This document shows, in pieces, positions 36,803-44,019 of a DNA stretch of 64,000 nt; position 1 is the stretch's first letter, and each line of letters begins with the position of its first letter. The stretch spans positions 7,304,001-7,368,000 of the forward strand of contig NZ_AP023439.1 of NCBI RefSeq assembly GCF_014701095.1. Reading direction: 5' to 3'. The translations under genes and the position numbers were made by a program. This DNA is from Streptomyces tuirus. GTDB taxonomy: Bacteria > Actinomycetota > Actinomycetes > Streptomycetales > Streptomycetaceae. The notes beneath the pieces are model-generated. The model had not been told where the DNA came from and did not search any database. It saw only the letters and a program-made list of their open reading frames with translations.

Positions 36803-37486
36803 TCAGGGCTCGATCAGACCGGCGCGGATGGCGTAGCGGGTCAGGTCAAGGCGGTCGCGCAGGCCGAGCTTCTGCAGCAGGTTGGCGCGGTGCCGCTGGA
36901 CGGTCTTGATGCTGATGAACAGCAGGTCCGCGATCTCCTTGGACGAGTGGCCCTCGGCGACCAGCTTGAGAACCTCCTCCTCGCGGGGGGTGACGATCTG
37001 ATCGGGCGTCTCGTCCCCGTGGCGGGCCCGGTCGAGGTAGTTGCGGATCAGGGCGGTGACCGCGCCGGGGTAGAGGAAGGGCTCGTCGCGCATCGCGGCC
37101 CGGCAGGCGGCGACCAGGTCCCGGTCGGCCACGGACTTCAGCACGTACCCGCTCGCGCCGGCCTTCAGGGCCTGGAAGAGGTACTGCTCGTTGTCGTGCA
37201 TGGTGAGCATCAGGATCCTCAGCCCCGGCTTGAGAGCGGCCAGTTCGCGGGCTGCCTGGAGTCCGGTCAGGCGCGGCATGGCGATGTCGAGCACGGCCAG
37301 GTCGACCTCGCTGGTGCGGGCCAGCTCGATGGCCTCGGCCCCGTCACCGGCCTCGGCGACCACTTCGAGGTCCGGTTGCTGGTCGAGGATGAGCCGCACG
37401 CCGCGTCGGACCAGTGCGTGGTCGTCGGCGAGCAGGATGCGGATCGTGCTCGACGGCGTCGGGGCGGGCGTGGTCGTGTCGGACAT
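36803..37486 (-). CDS. NarL/FixJ-type response regulator
   Basis: A 227-residue two-component regulator. The receiver domain shows IRILLADDHALVRRGV, the phospho-acceptor Asp in VDLAVLDIAMPRLTG and the conserved Lys in SGYVLKSVADRD. The C-terminal LuxR-type DNA-binding domain is LTPREEEVLKLVAEGHSSKEIADLL with SIKTVQRHRANLLQKLGLRDR. The start ATG follows the stop of the histidine kinase by two bases, so the two are co-translated. Its targets are unknown; secDF downstream is a candidate because of the position. Confidence 0.93.
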   Translation of the reverse strand: MSDTTTPAPTPSSTIRILLADDHALVRRGVRLILDQQPDLEVVAEAGDGAEAIELARTSEVDLAVLDIAMPRLTGLQAARELAALKPGLRILMLTMHDNEQYLFQALKAGASGYVLKSVADRDLVAACRAAMRDEPFLYPGAVTALIRNYLDRARHGDETPDQIVTPREEEVLKLVAEGHSSKEIADLLFISIKTVQRHRANLLQKLGLRDRLDLTRYAIRAGLIEP

Positions 37487-37488
37487 GG

Positions 37489-38442
37489 TCAGGGCTGCTT
37501 CCTTGCGACGGGCGCGGTGAGCTGGACGCGGGTGCCGGCGTGGGGTGCCGGGGTGATCTCCAGGCTGCCTTCGACGAGCAGGGCCCGCTCGCGCATGCCG
37601 CGGATGCCGGCGCCTTCGCGGGGTGCCCCGATCCCGCTGCCGTCGTCGGTCACCGTCAGCACCACGCTGTCACCGTCGCGGCGCAGGGCGACGGTGACCC
37701 GCCCGGCGTCCGCGTGGCGGGCGACGTTGGTCAGCGACTCCTGGGCGACGCGGTAGAGGACCAGCTCCGTCTCCGGCGCCAGAGCGGGCAGGTCGGCGTC
37801 GAAGCGGCGCGTGACCAACAGCCTGGTGTGCGTGGCGAAGTCCTCGGCGAGCGAGGTCAGAGCGCTCACCAGGCCCAGATCGTCCAGCACACCGGGCCGC
37901 AGCCGGCGCACCAGACGACGGACCTCGTCCAGGCTCTCCCGGGTGATCTCCTGCAACTCCTGCAGCTCCTCGCGCAGCGGCTCCGGCGCGTCGTCCGCGG
38001 AGCGCTTGAGCCCCAGCAGGATCGCGGTCATGCTCTGCCCGACCTCGTCGTGCAGTTCCTGGGCGATGCGCCGGCGTTCCGCCTCCTGGGCCAGCAGGGC
38101 CCGGGCGCTGCTGGCGACCCGTTCCTGCTCCAGCCGCTCCAGCATGGCGTTGAACGTGCGGATCACCTCGGCGACACCACCCCCACCGGAAGCGGGCAGA
38201 CGCTGGCCGGGACGCAGCAGGTCCACGGTGGTCATCAGCTTCGTGAGCCGGTCCAGCGGGGCCAGACCGAGGCGCAGCAGCGCGGCGTTCGCGACGAGCA
38301 TGACGGCCAGACCGCCGACCAGGATGACCGCCTCGGTCAGCAGCACCGGCACGGAGACGGTCACCGGAGCCCACAGCAGCAGGGCCGTGGCCATGCCCAG
38401 CACCACGGCGTTGAGGGCGAAGATCCGCCAGAACAAGGACAC
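37489..38442 (-). CDS. Sensor histidine kinase (HPK7/NarX-like)
   Basis: A 317-residue membrane sensor with two N-terminal helices, a short HAMP-like linker, and the HisKA_3 domain carrying the phosphorylated His in RRRIAQELHDEVGQ. The ATPase domain has the N-box VAQESLTNVARHA and the G-box VTDDGSGIGAPREGAG. The cognate response regulator follows at once. There is no large external loop, so it probably senses membrane state or an intramembrane cue. Start: GTG with GGGAGG eleven bases upstream. Confidence 0.92.
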   Translation of the reverse strand: MSLFWRIFALNAVVLGMATALLLWAPVTVSVPVLLTEAVILVGGLAVMLVANAALLRLGLAPLDRLTKLMTTVDLLRPGQRLPASGGGGVAEVIRTFNAMLERLEQERVASSARALLAQEAERRRIAQELHDEVGQSMTAILLGLKRSADDAPEPLREELQELQEITRESLDEVRRLVRRLRPGVLDDLGLVSALTSLAEDFATHTRLLVTRRFDADLPALAPETELVLYRVAQESLTNVARHADAGRVTVALRRDGDSVVLTVTDDGSGIGAPREGAGIRGMRERALLVEGSLEITPAPHAGTRVQLTAPVARKQP

Positions 38443-38861
38443 CGTCCCTGTGCCTCCCCTTCTACAAGCTCGGTCTCACCTCCACTGTCGGCCATCGCGG
38501 AGCCCGCCGCGTTCGCGGCCCGGGCACGTGAGCAAGCCTGCGGTCACCCTGTCCCCCCACCGCGCCTCCCGTCCATGGGACCTGGCCCCCATTTCGGCGG
38601 GCACGCCGCACCCATGGCGCGGCCGCATGGGTCCCCCGACCCGGTGGAAATGGGGCCCGCGCCCGATGGGTATCCGCCGCGCACCCGGCCAGGGTGGAGA
38701 ACACACGACCACCCGACAGCGGACGGGCGGCCCGGCAACGCCGCCGGGCCGCCCGCCGCGCATGACCGACCCGCGCCACCGCGCACCCGCCGGCAACGCG
38801 GACCCTTTGTACGTCGCCGGGAACGCGGACCCGTTGTACGCCGCCGAGAAAGGGACCGACC
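38443..38861. other. Divergent intergenic region, 419 bases
   Basis: It separates the histidine kinase from the TraR/DksA operon. Apart from a 27-bp tandem duplication near its right end I see no gene. The frames open across it are of low quality on all strands. It must contain promoters for both sides, but none is clear. Confidence 0.5.
38792..38845. repeat. 27-bp tandem duplication before the first TraR/DksA gene
   Basis: Units 38792-38818 and 38819-38845 differ at three positions; each contains GAACGCGGACCC or a close variant and TTGTACG. It lies 16 bases upstream of the start codon, covering the probable promoter and leader. Confidence 0.7.
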
Positions 38862-39173
38862 ATGTCGCTCGATGTCACCCGGGCCGAATCTCACTCCGAC
38901 GAGGCCCGCCGGCGCCTGGAACACGCCCGCACCTCCCGGCTGGCCCAGCTGCGTGCCCTCGACGAGACCGAGCGCAGCACGGACGACCACCTGCTGTCCG
39001 CGCAGAAGGCGGCGATGGAACGCGTTCTCAAAGAGATCGAGGAAGCCTTCGCCCGCATCGACGACGGCAGCTACGGAATCTGCGTGGGCTGCGCCAAGCC
39101 CGTTCCCGCGGAGCGCCTCGAGATCCTGCCGTACACCCGCCACTGCGTCGCCTGCCAGCGCCGCACGGCCTGA
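38862..39173 (+). CDS. TraR/DksA C4-type zinc-finger protein (first of pair)
   Basis: A 103-residue protein with the DksA layout: an N-terminal coiled coil (about residues 10-60, RRRLEHARTSRLAQLRALDE) and a C-terminal C4 zinc finger (CVGC, 17 residues, CVAC) with the family motif RIDDGSYGIC. DksA-like proteins insert into the RNA polymerase secondary channel and modulate transcription, often with ppGpp; the acidic tip motif DxxDxA is not obvious here. AAGGGA lies about six bases before the ATG. It is the first gene of an operon with a second DksA-like gene and an MreB-like gene. Confidence 0.88.
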   Translation: MSLDVTRAESHSDEARRRLEHARTSRLAQLRALDETERSTDDHLLSAQKAAMERVLKEIEEAFARIDDGSYGICVGCAKPVPAERLEILPYTRHCVACQRRTA

Positions 39174-39219
39174 CCCTCCCTTACCGCCCTCCTACGCCCT
39201 GCCGCAAAGGGGTGACGTG

Positions 39220-39591
39220 GTGAACCACCGGATCATCGACGAGAGCACGACGCACCTGTCGGCCGAGGACCTCGCGGCGCTGCGCGAGAACCTCCACGAG
39301 CAGCGGCTGTTCCGCCAGGAGCAACTGCGCCTGCTCGCCGGACCGGTCACCTCCCGGGCCGAGGACCGGATCCGGCAGCGGGCCGCCGCGCAGATCGAGG
39401 TCCGCGTCAAACTCGCCGCCTCCGCCCGCATGGTCCTCACCGACGTCGAAGCAGCCCTCACCCGCATGAACGAGGGCTCCTACGGCACCTGCCACCTGTG
39501 CCGGCACCCGGTCGAGAGGGAACGGCTCATGATCGTGCCGCAGGCCCGCTACTGCGCCCGCTGCCAGCAGGTCAAGGAGGCACAGCCATGA
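39220..39591 (+). CDS. TraR/DksA C4-type zinc-finger protein (second of pair)
   Basis: A 123-residue protein, longer than its neighbour, with an N-terminal helical part (HLSAEDLAALRENLHEQRLF) and the C4 finger CHLC, 17 residues, CARC after RMNEGSYGTC. The two proteins share only the finger layout and length of the coiled coil, so they are old duplicates or separate subfamilies. The start used is GTG 39220 (another GTG at 39217 is adjacent), with AAGGGG upstream. Its TGA stop overlaps the ATG of the MreB-like gene (ATGA), which shows translational coupling. Confidence 0.87.
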   Translation: MNHRIIDESTTHLSAEDLAALRENLHEQRLFRQEQLRLLAGPVTSRAEDRIRQRAAAQIEVRVKLAASARMVLTDVEAALTRMNEGSYGTCHLCRHPVERERLMIVPQARYCARCQQVKEAQP

Positions 39592-40412
39592 CCGACGCCC
39601 ACGGCCTGTCCGGTCACGCCTCCCGTCACCGGCCCTGGCCCCTGTGCCGGCGCTGCTGCGGCATCGCCCTGGACATGGGCAGCGCCCGCACCCGCGTCTG
39701 GCTCGCCGGCAAGGGCACGGTCGTCGACGTGCCCACCGTCACCTTCCCCGGCACCGGCGCGATCCACCCGGTCCAGCGCGGGACCATCGTCGACACTCCG
39801 GGGTGTGCCCGGATGCTGGAGCGTCTGCTCGGCCACCGGTTGCCCCGCTTCACCCGCCCCATGGTCATCGTCACCACTCCGGTCCTGGACGGCGTCGCCT
39901 ACCGCACCCGGGCCCGCGCCGCCGTCGAGGTGCTTCGGCCGCGCAGCGTCCTCACCGTGCCCAGTGCCCGGAGCATCGCCCTGGCCGCCGACGCGGACCT
40001 GTCCCGGCCGCTGCTGGTGGTGGACATCGGCGCCCGCCTCACCGAAGTGGTCCTGCTGTGCGACGGCGCCGTCACCGACGCGCACCGCACGGCCGTGGGC
40101 ACCAGCGACCTCGACGAGACGACCACACCCGAGCAACTCGTCGAGGCGGTGGTCGCGATGCTGACGGCGATCCGCCGCCAGGACCGCACCTCGCTCACCG
40201 CCGGAGCCCTGCGGCGCGGCCTCCTCCTGGCCGGCGGGGGAGCCCTGCGCCCGGACATCACCCACCCCCTCACGGCCCGCCTCAAGGCGCCGCTGCGCAT
40301 CGTCCCGGCCCCGCACACCGCGGCCGTACGCGGCGCCGCCAAGGTCCTTCAGGCCGCACACGGCCACCCCTCGGCCTCCGCGGCACTCCCGCCCGTCAAC
40401 CACCCCCACTAG
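39588..40412 (+). CDS. Short MreB-like actin homologue
   Basis: A 274-residue actin-like protein. Phosphate-1 (GIALDMGSARTRV, residues 25-37), phosphate-2 (LLVVDIGARLTEVVLL, 142-157) and the adenosine motif (LLLAGGGALRP, 212-222) are in order. It is about 65 residues shorter than MreB (near 340): the part between phosphate-2 and the adenosine motif that forms subdomain IIB is mostly missing, and the GGG of phosphate-2 is ARL. A short MreB-like gene of this kind exists in S. coelicolor (SCO6166, from memory). It may bind nucleotide weakly and regulate polymers rather than polymerise. AAGGAGG precedes its start, which overlaps the second DksA-like gene. Confidence 0.85.
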   Translation: MTDAHGLSGHASRHRPWPLCRRCCGIALDMGSARTRVWLAGKGTVVDVPTVTFPGTGAIHPVQRGTIVDTPGCARMLERLLGHRLPRFTRPMVIVTTPVLDGVAYRTRARAAVEVLRPRSVLTVPSARSIALAADADLSRPLLVVDIGARLTEVVLLCDGAVTDAHRTAVGTSDLDETTTPEQLVEAVVAMLTAIRRQDRTSLTAGALRRGLLLAGGGALRPDITHPLTARLKAPLRIVPAPHTAAVRGAAKVLQAAHGHPSASAALPPVNHPH

Positions 40413-40788
40413 TCCGGTCGCGAACGCGCCGACTGCCGCGCGGCCACGCCCTGTTCGCGACGCTCTCCGGGCTGCCGCGCCTTGCCCCCGTGCCCGGTGG
40501 GCGCCGAGAGGCGCGCGGCGGACCAGGACCCGCGCCCGCCGCGGCTCGTGCCCACCGTCGTCGGCCAGGGCCGTCCCGCCGCCGACCTCGGACGCACGAC
40601 AGCGTCAACGCCGGTGAGCCCACGCGTCACTGGCTCCGGTCCCCGCCTGGCTTCGCTCCCCGCCTGGCTCTCCGGCGGCCGGGTTGTCCGGGCGGCCCGC
40701 AACGGGGTACTCGGCGCCGGTGCACACAGGCGTGTCAACGGGGCCCGGCCGCAGGCGGGTTCGGGGTGCGCGCAGAAGTGGAGGGCGG
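40413..40788. other. Intergenic region, 376 bases
   Basis: No convincing gene, repeat or hairpin was found. It lies between the MreB-like operon and the LysE gene and must hold the latter's promoter. A GAGGGCGG ribosome site is at its right end. Confidence 0.45.
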
Positions 40789-41439
40789 ATGACGGTCGAC
40801 CTGCTCGGTTTCCTCGGCGTTGTGCTGGTGGCGTATGTGGTGCCGGGCCCGGACTTCCTCGTGGTGGTCAGAGCGGCTGCCGAGGATCCATCGAAGGGCA
40901 GAGCCGCGGCACTGGGCGCCCAGACCGGGCTGTGTGTGCACATGCTGGCCGCCGCGGCCGGCCTCTCGGTGATCGCCGCTCGCTCACCCGCGGTGTACGA
41001 CGGGATCCGACTGATGGGGGCGGCCTACCTCGTGTATCTCGGTGTGCGGGCGGTACGTGCCGCTCGCCGGACCGCCCGCACACGGCACCACGCCGACGAG
41101 GCCAGATCCGACGCCCTGGAGCAGGGCGGGCCCGCCGAGGGGCGTCTTGCAAGCTGTTTCACTCAGGGGTTGCTCACCAACGTGCTCAACCCGAAGGCCG
41201 CCCTGTTCTTCCTCAGCGTCCTTCCGCAGTTCGTCGACGGGGACCGGCCGATCGCGCAGCAGATCTTCTTCCTGGGCATGCTGGACATCCTCATCGGCGT
41301 CGCCTACTGGTTCGCCCTCGTCGTGGTCGCCGCGCGACTGGGAGCCCTGCTCGCCAGGCCGAGGATCCGCAGGCGCTGGGAGCTGACCACCGGCTGGTTG
41401 TTCATCGCGATCGGCGTCTCGGTGGCGGCCGCCGCCTGA
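40789..41439 (+). CDS. LysE/RhtB family amino acid exporter
   Basis: A 216-residue membrane protein with six hydrophobic helices. The N-terminal signature (FLGVVLVAYVVPGPDFLVVVR) and the GLLTNVLNPKAALFFLSVLPQF block define the LysE/RhtB family, which exports lysine, threonine, homoserine lactones or other amino acids. The central cytoplasmic loop is charged. The ATG at 40789 has GGAGGG four to five bases upstream. No regulator of LysG type is next to it, so the substrate remains open. Confidence 0.92.
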   Translation: MTVDLLGFLGVVLVAYVVPGPDFLVVVRAAAEDPSKGRAAALGAQTGLCVHMLAAAAGLSVIAARSPAVYDGIRLMGAAYLVYLGVRAVRAARRTARTRHHADEARSDALEQGGPAEGRLASCFTQGLLTNVLNPKAALFFLSVLPQFVDGDRPIAQQIFFLGMLDILIGVAYWFALVVVAARLGALLARPRIRRRWELTTGWLFIAIGVSVAAAA

Positions 41440-41520
41440 GGATTCGGGGACGACCCGGCCGGGCAATGGGCTAAGGAATGTCATGAGCACGACTGCCCTT
41501 CCCCCACAAGGAGGTCGATC

Positions 41521-42084
41521 ATGCACGTCCGAATGCTGACCGGCGGTCTCGCCGCTGCCTGTCTGGTGTCCGTGTCCCTGACGGGTGGTCAGGCCGCGGC
41601 CGCCGTCCCCTCAACGGCCGACATGCCTCTGGCCGCCCGTGTCGTGACCTACGACGCCAGCGGGTCCGCCGAGTTCAGGAGTGCCGTCGACCGGGGCGCG
41701 GCGATCTGGAACGAGAGCGTCGACGCCGTCGAGCTGCGGCCGGTCGCCACCGGCCAGCGGGCGAACATCCGGGTTCTCGCGGACAACGGCTGGCCCCGGG
41801 CCCTGCCCACCACCCTGGGCAACGGCACCGTGTACATCGGGCGCCAGGCCGTCGACCAGGGCTACAACACGATCCGCATCTCCGCGCACGAACTCGGGCA
41901 CATCCTGGGCCTGCCGGATCGCAAGCCCGGACCGTGCTCAAGTCTGATGTCCGGCTCCAGCGCGGGCACTTCGTGCACGAACCCGTATCCGAACGCGGCC
42001 GAGAAGGCGGAGGTCGAGGGCAACTTCGGCGGCGAACTCGCCGGGCGGGCCCGGGCGGTGCGTGCCGGGGTGATCGTGGACTGA
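41521..42084 (+). CDS. Snapalysin-family zinc metalloprotease
   Basis: A 187-residue secreted peptidase of family M7. Residues 1-28 form the signal peptide (LTGGLAAACLVSVSLTGGQAA, cleavage near AAA). The metal site is HELGHILGLPD: two His and an Asp, as in the HExxHxxGxxD of snapalysins. The rest, with WNESVDAVELRPV and two Cys, fits the small fold (about 15 kDa mature). It digests proteins outside the cell. The start is preceded by AAGGAGG six bases away. The divergent LysR-type regulator usual for snpA is absent here. A good terminator follows. Confidence 0.9.
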   Translation: MHVRMLTGGLAAACLVSVSLTGGQAAAAVPSTADMPLAARVVTYDASGSAEFRSAVDRGAAIWNESVDAVELRPVATGQRANIRVLADNGWPRALPTTLGNGTVYIGRQAVDQGYNTIRISAHELGHILGLPDRKPGPCSSLMSGSSAGTSCTNPYPNAAEKAEVEGNFGGELAGRARAVRAGVIVD

Positions 42085-42167
42085 CGTCCGCCGCGCGCCA
42101 CGGGTGAAGAGACCCTGCGCCCACGCCGGATCGCTCGCCGTCGACCGGTAGCGGCGGCGAGCCGCGA

Positions 42168-42205
42168 CGGTTCCCCTGCCACCACGCCGCACGGCAGGGG
42201 AACCG
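42168..42205. terminator. Terminator between the snapalysin and rhodanese genes
   Basis: 13-bp perfect inverted repeat (42168-42180 and 42193-42205) with a 12-base loop, between convergent genes. Confidence 0.8.
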
Positions 42206-42253
42206 ACCGGCCCCTCGCGGCGGAGGACCCGCCGTTCCGTGGACCTGGTGGAG

Positions 42254-42820
42254 TCAGCCCTTCAGCGCGGCGAGGGTGGCGTCCAGGTCGGTGGCGTCGG
42301 GCCGGTTGTAGGGGAGCCGGGCGAGCATCTTGGCCATGCCGCACGTGTTGGTCACGGCGGAGAAGACCAGGCCGCCGGCGACGCCCGCGGACAGCACGCG
42401 CGCCGCGCTCCAGCGCCGTCCGGCGAGCAGGCCGGTGAGCACGAGGGATCCGGCGGCGAGGCGGACCTGGCGGTCCATGGCCCAGGGGGAGCGGGAGCCG
42501 GCGGGGCGGTGGGTGTCATGGCCGAGCCGGGCCCAGGCGGTGGTGCCGCCGGTGAGCGTGGCGGCGTCGATCCCCCGGTCGGCCAGGCGCTCGCAGGCGG
42601 TGGCCGAGCGGGCGCCCGAGGCGCACACGACGAGGAGTTGCCCGCGCTCGGCAGCGGCGCTCAGCGAGGACACGGCGGCGTCCAGGTGGTCGAGCGGGAT
42701 GTTGTGAGCGCCGGGCAGATGGCCGGAGGCGTATTCGCCGGGGGTGCGGACGTCAATGACGGTCAGTTCGTGGAGGCGGGCGTGGGCCTGGTCGGCCGTG
42801 AGGGCGATGGTGGGTGTCAC
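42254..42820 (-). CDS. Rhodanese-domain protein with DUF2892 membrane tail
   Basis: A 188-residue protein with two parts. Residues 1-105 form a rhodanese domain with the active-site loop VVCASGARSATA (Cys66) and the VIDVRTPGEYASGHLPGA signature. Residues about 112-175 form a DUF2892 membrane hairpin ending in CGMAKMLARLPYN, the YgaP layout. It transfers sulfane sulfur, probably at the inner face of the membrane. The start is a GTG just right of the divergent operator shared with the CsoR-family regulator, which predicts control by persulfide stress. A broken TauE-like gene lies on the other side of the regulator. Confidence 0.9.
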   Translation of the reverse strand: MTPTIALTADQAHARLHELTVIDVRTPGEYASGHLPGAHNIPLDHLDAAVSSLSAAAERGQLLVVCASGARSATACERLADRGIDAATLTGGTTAWARLGHDTHRPAGSRSPWAMDRQVRLAAGSLVLTGLLAGRRWSAARVLSAGVAGGLVFSAVTNTCGMAKMLARLPYNRPDATDLDATLAALKG

Positions 42821-42861
42821 GGGGGCTTTCCTTTGCTCGGTGCCGTTACCCCTTCGGTAGC

Positions 42862-42877
42862 ATACCCGTAGGGGTAT
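42862..42877. promoter_or_regulatory. CsoR/CstR-type operator in the divergent rhodanese-regulator promoter
   Basis: ATACCC, four bases, GGGTAT: an inverted repeat with a G-tract on each side, the form bound by CsoR-family tetramers (TACCC...GGGTA). It lies between the divergent start codons, 21 bases before the regulator start. Confidence 0.75.
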
Positions 42878-42897
42878 CTCGCGAGGGAGTGTGGGCT

Positions 42898-43179
42898 GTG
42901 GAACTGGCGATGGCGGCTGAGGAACTGAAGACCGTGGTCAACCGGCTGCGCCGGGCGCAGGGGCAGATCGCCGGTGTCGTCAAGATGATCGAGGAGGGGC
43001 GGGACTGCGAGGACGTGGTCACGCAGCTCGCGGCGGCGTCCCGGGCCCTGGACAAGGCGGGCTTCGCGATCATCGCCACGGGTCTGCAGCACTGCCTGAC
43101 CGATGCGGACATGGCCGCCTCCGGTGACCGGGAGCAGATGCGTGCGCGTCTGGAGAAGCTGTTCCTTTCTCTGGCGTGA
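42898..43179 (+). CDS. CsoR-family regulator, CstR-like persulfide sensor
   Basis: A 93-residue all-helical repressor. The N-terminal block (LKTVVNRLRRAQGQIAGVVKMI) is the family signature. Copper-sensing CsoR needs a Cys, a His four residues before the second Cys, and that Cys. Here the cysteines are Cys37 (GRDCED) and Cys66 (GLQHCL), but position 62 is Gly, so the copper His is missing. That Cys-Cys pattern is the one of CstR, which senses persulfides by forming a tri- or tetrasulfide link between subunits. The adjacent rhodanese and operator fit. GTG 42898 with GAGGGAG eight bases upstream is preferred. Confidence 0.88.
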   Translation: MELAMAAEELKTVVNRLRRAQGQIAGVVKMIEEGRDCEDVVTQLAAASRALDKAGFAIIATGLQHCLTDADMAASGDREQMRARLEKLFLSLA

Positions 43180-43296
43180 GCCGTGTTGGCGTGTCGCTGG
43201 GCGCTGGATGTCGGGCGTGAGCCGTACTGCCGTGTCGCTGTGCGCCGGTTCTCCGGCGTGAGCCGTACCGCCGTGTCGCTGTGCGCCGGAGCGGAC
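43174..43296 (+). repeat. 41-bp tandem repeat covering the stop codon of the CstR-like gene
   Basis: Three units start at 43174, 43215 and 43256 with GCGTGAGCCGT and share GTGTCGCTG(G/T)GCGC. The first unit contains the stop TGA of the CstR-like gene (43177-43179), so the array probably arose by duplication of that gene's end. Confidence 0.7.
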
Positions 43297-43379
43297 CGTC
43301 CGGTGAGGGCATCGGCGAGTGTGACGGCGGCGACGGCCAGGGGGCATCGCGTAGGAGCGTTGCGGCAGACCGCCGGTGG

Positions 43380-43670
43380 CCTTGGCGGCCGGGCGTTTGC
43401 CGTCTCATGCGCCGAGGGTCGCCGCGCCGGTGAAGGGGGCCGGTGACCGCCCAGTCGATGCCGGCGGTGTCGCGTCACGGGTGGTCAGGGAGGCGAGCGA
43501 GTTCGCCGAGACGATGAGCAGGCTGGTGCCTACGGCGGCCTGCGTCTCGTACGCCGGCACGGTGACCAGGGCGGGGACGGCGAGGAAGCCCCCGCCGACG
43601 CCGAGCAGTCAAACGAGCCGGTCAACTGCCCGTCGGTGAAGGCCACTTGGCTGCGCAGATCCAGCCCGGC
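43380..43670 (-). pseudogene. Degraded TauE/SafE-like sulfite exporter gene
   Basis: On the minus strand one frame encodes LGVGGGFLAVPALVTV and QAAVGTSLLIVSANSLASL, the N-terminal signature of TauE/SafE permeases; just before this a base is missing. Further down another frame gives GIDWAVTGPFTGAATLGA followed at once by an in-frame TGA (43404-43406) and DGKRPAA. The rest of the protein is absent. Several frameshifts and a stop make function impossible. Its place beside a CstR-like regulator and rhodanese suggests it was the sulfite exporter of a sulfur-detoxification cluster. Confidence 0.6.
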
Positions 43671-44019
43671 CCGGCCTCTCGGCGACGAAGGTGTCGACGT
43701 CCCTGGTCAGGGCGTCGTCGGTCCTGCGCTCCCGTCCGATGGTGGTCGCCTCCTCCGTGGCCTGCGAGGAGGAGCAGAAGCCGCCGAATCCGTGCACCCT
43801 CCTCACCGTCGTCCGGCTGGGGCGGCTACGCGAAGGACGCGCACGCCTGAGGGGGGCGGTCCAAGACCGGTGACATTGCCGGTCCGCGCGCGGCGGCAGG
43901 TCCCCGACAGTGGCACGGCCAGCCCAACGGCGGTGCCCGACCACGGGCACGCGGCAGACGCCCCAGGTCCCGCGTGCCCGTGGAACGGCCGATCGCCACG
44001 ACAGAGAGGACGACTCGTC
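43671..44019. other. Intergenic region, 349 bases
   Basis: Between the broken TauE-like gene and the cutinase. Apart from the likely cutinase promoter (no clear consensus) no gene or repeat was found; frames open across it lack starts and have poor composition. Confidence 0.45.

Noticed and set aside
42898..43179. Copper-sensing CsoR
   Set aside because: The His ligand four residues before the second Cys is Gly, and no copper ATPase or CopZ gene is adjacent.
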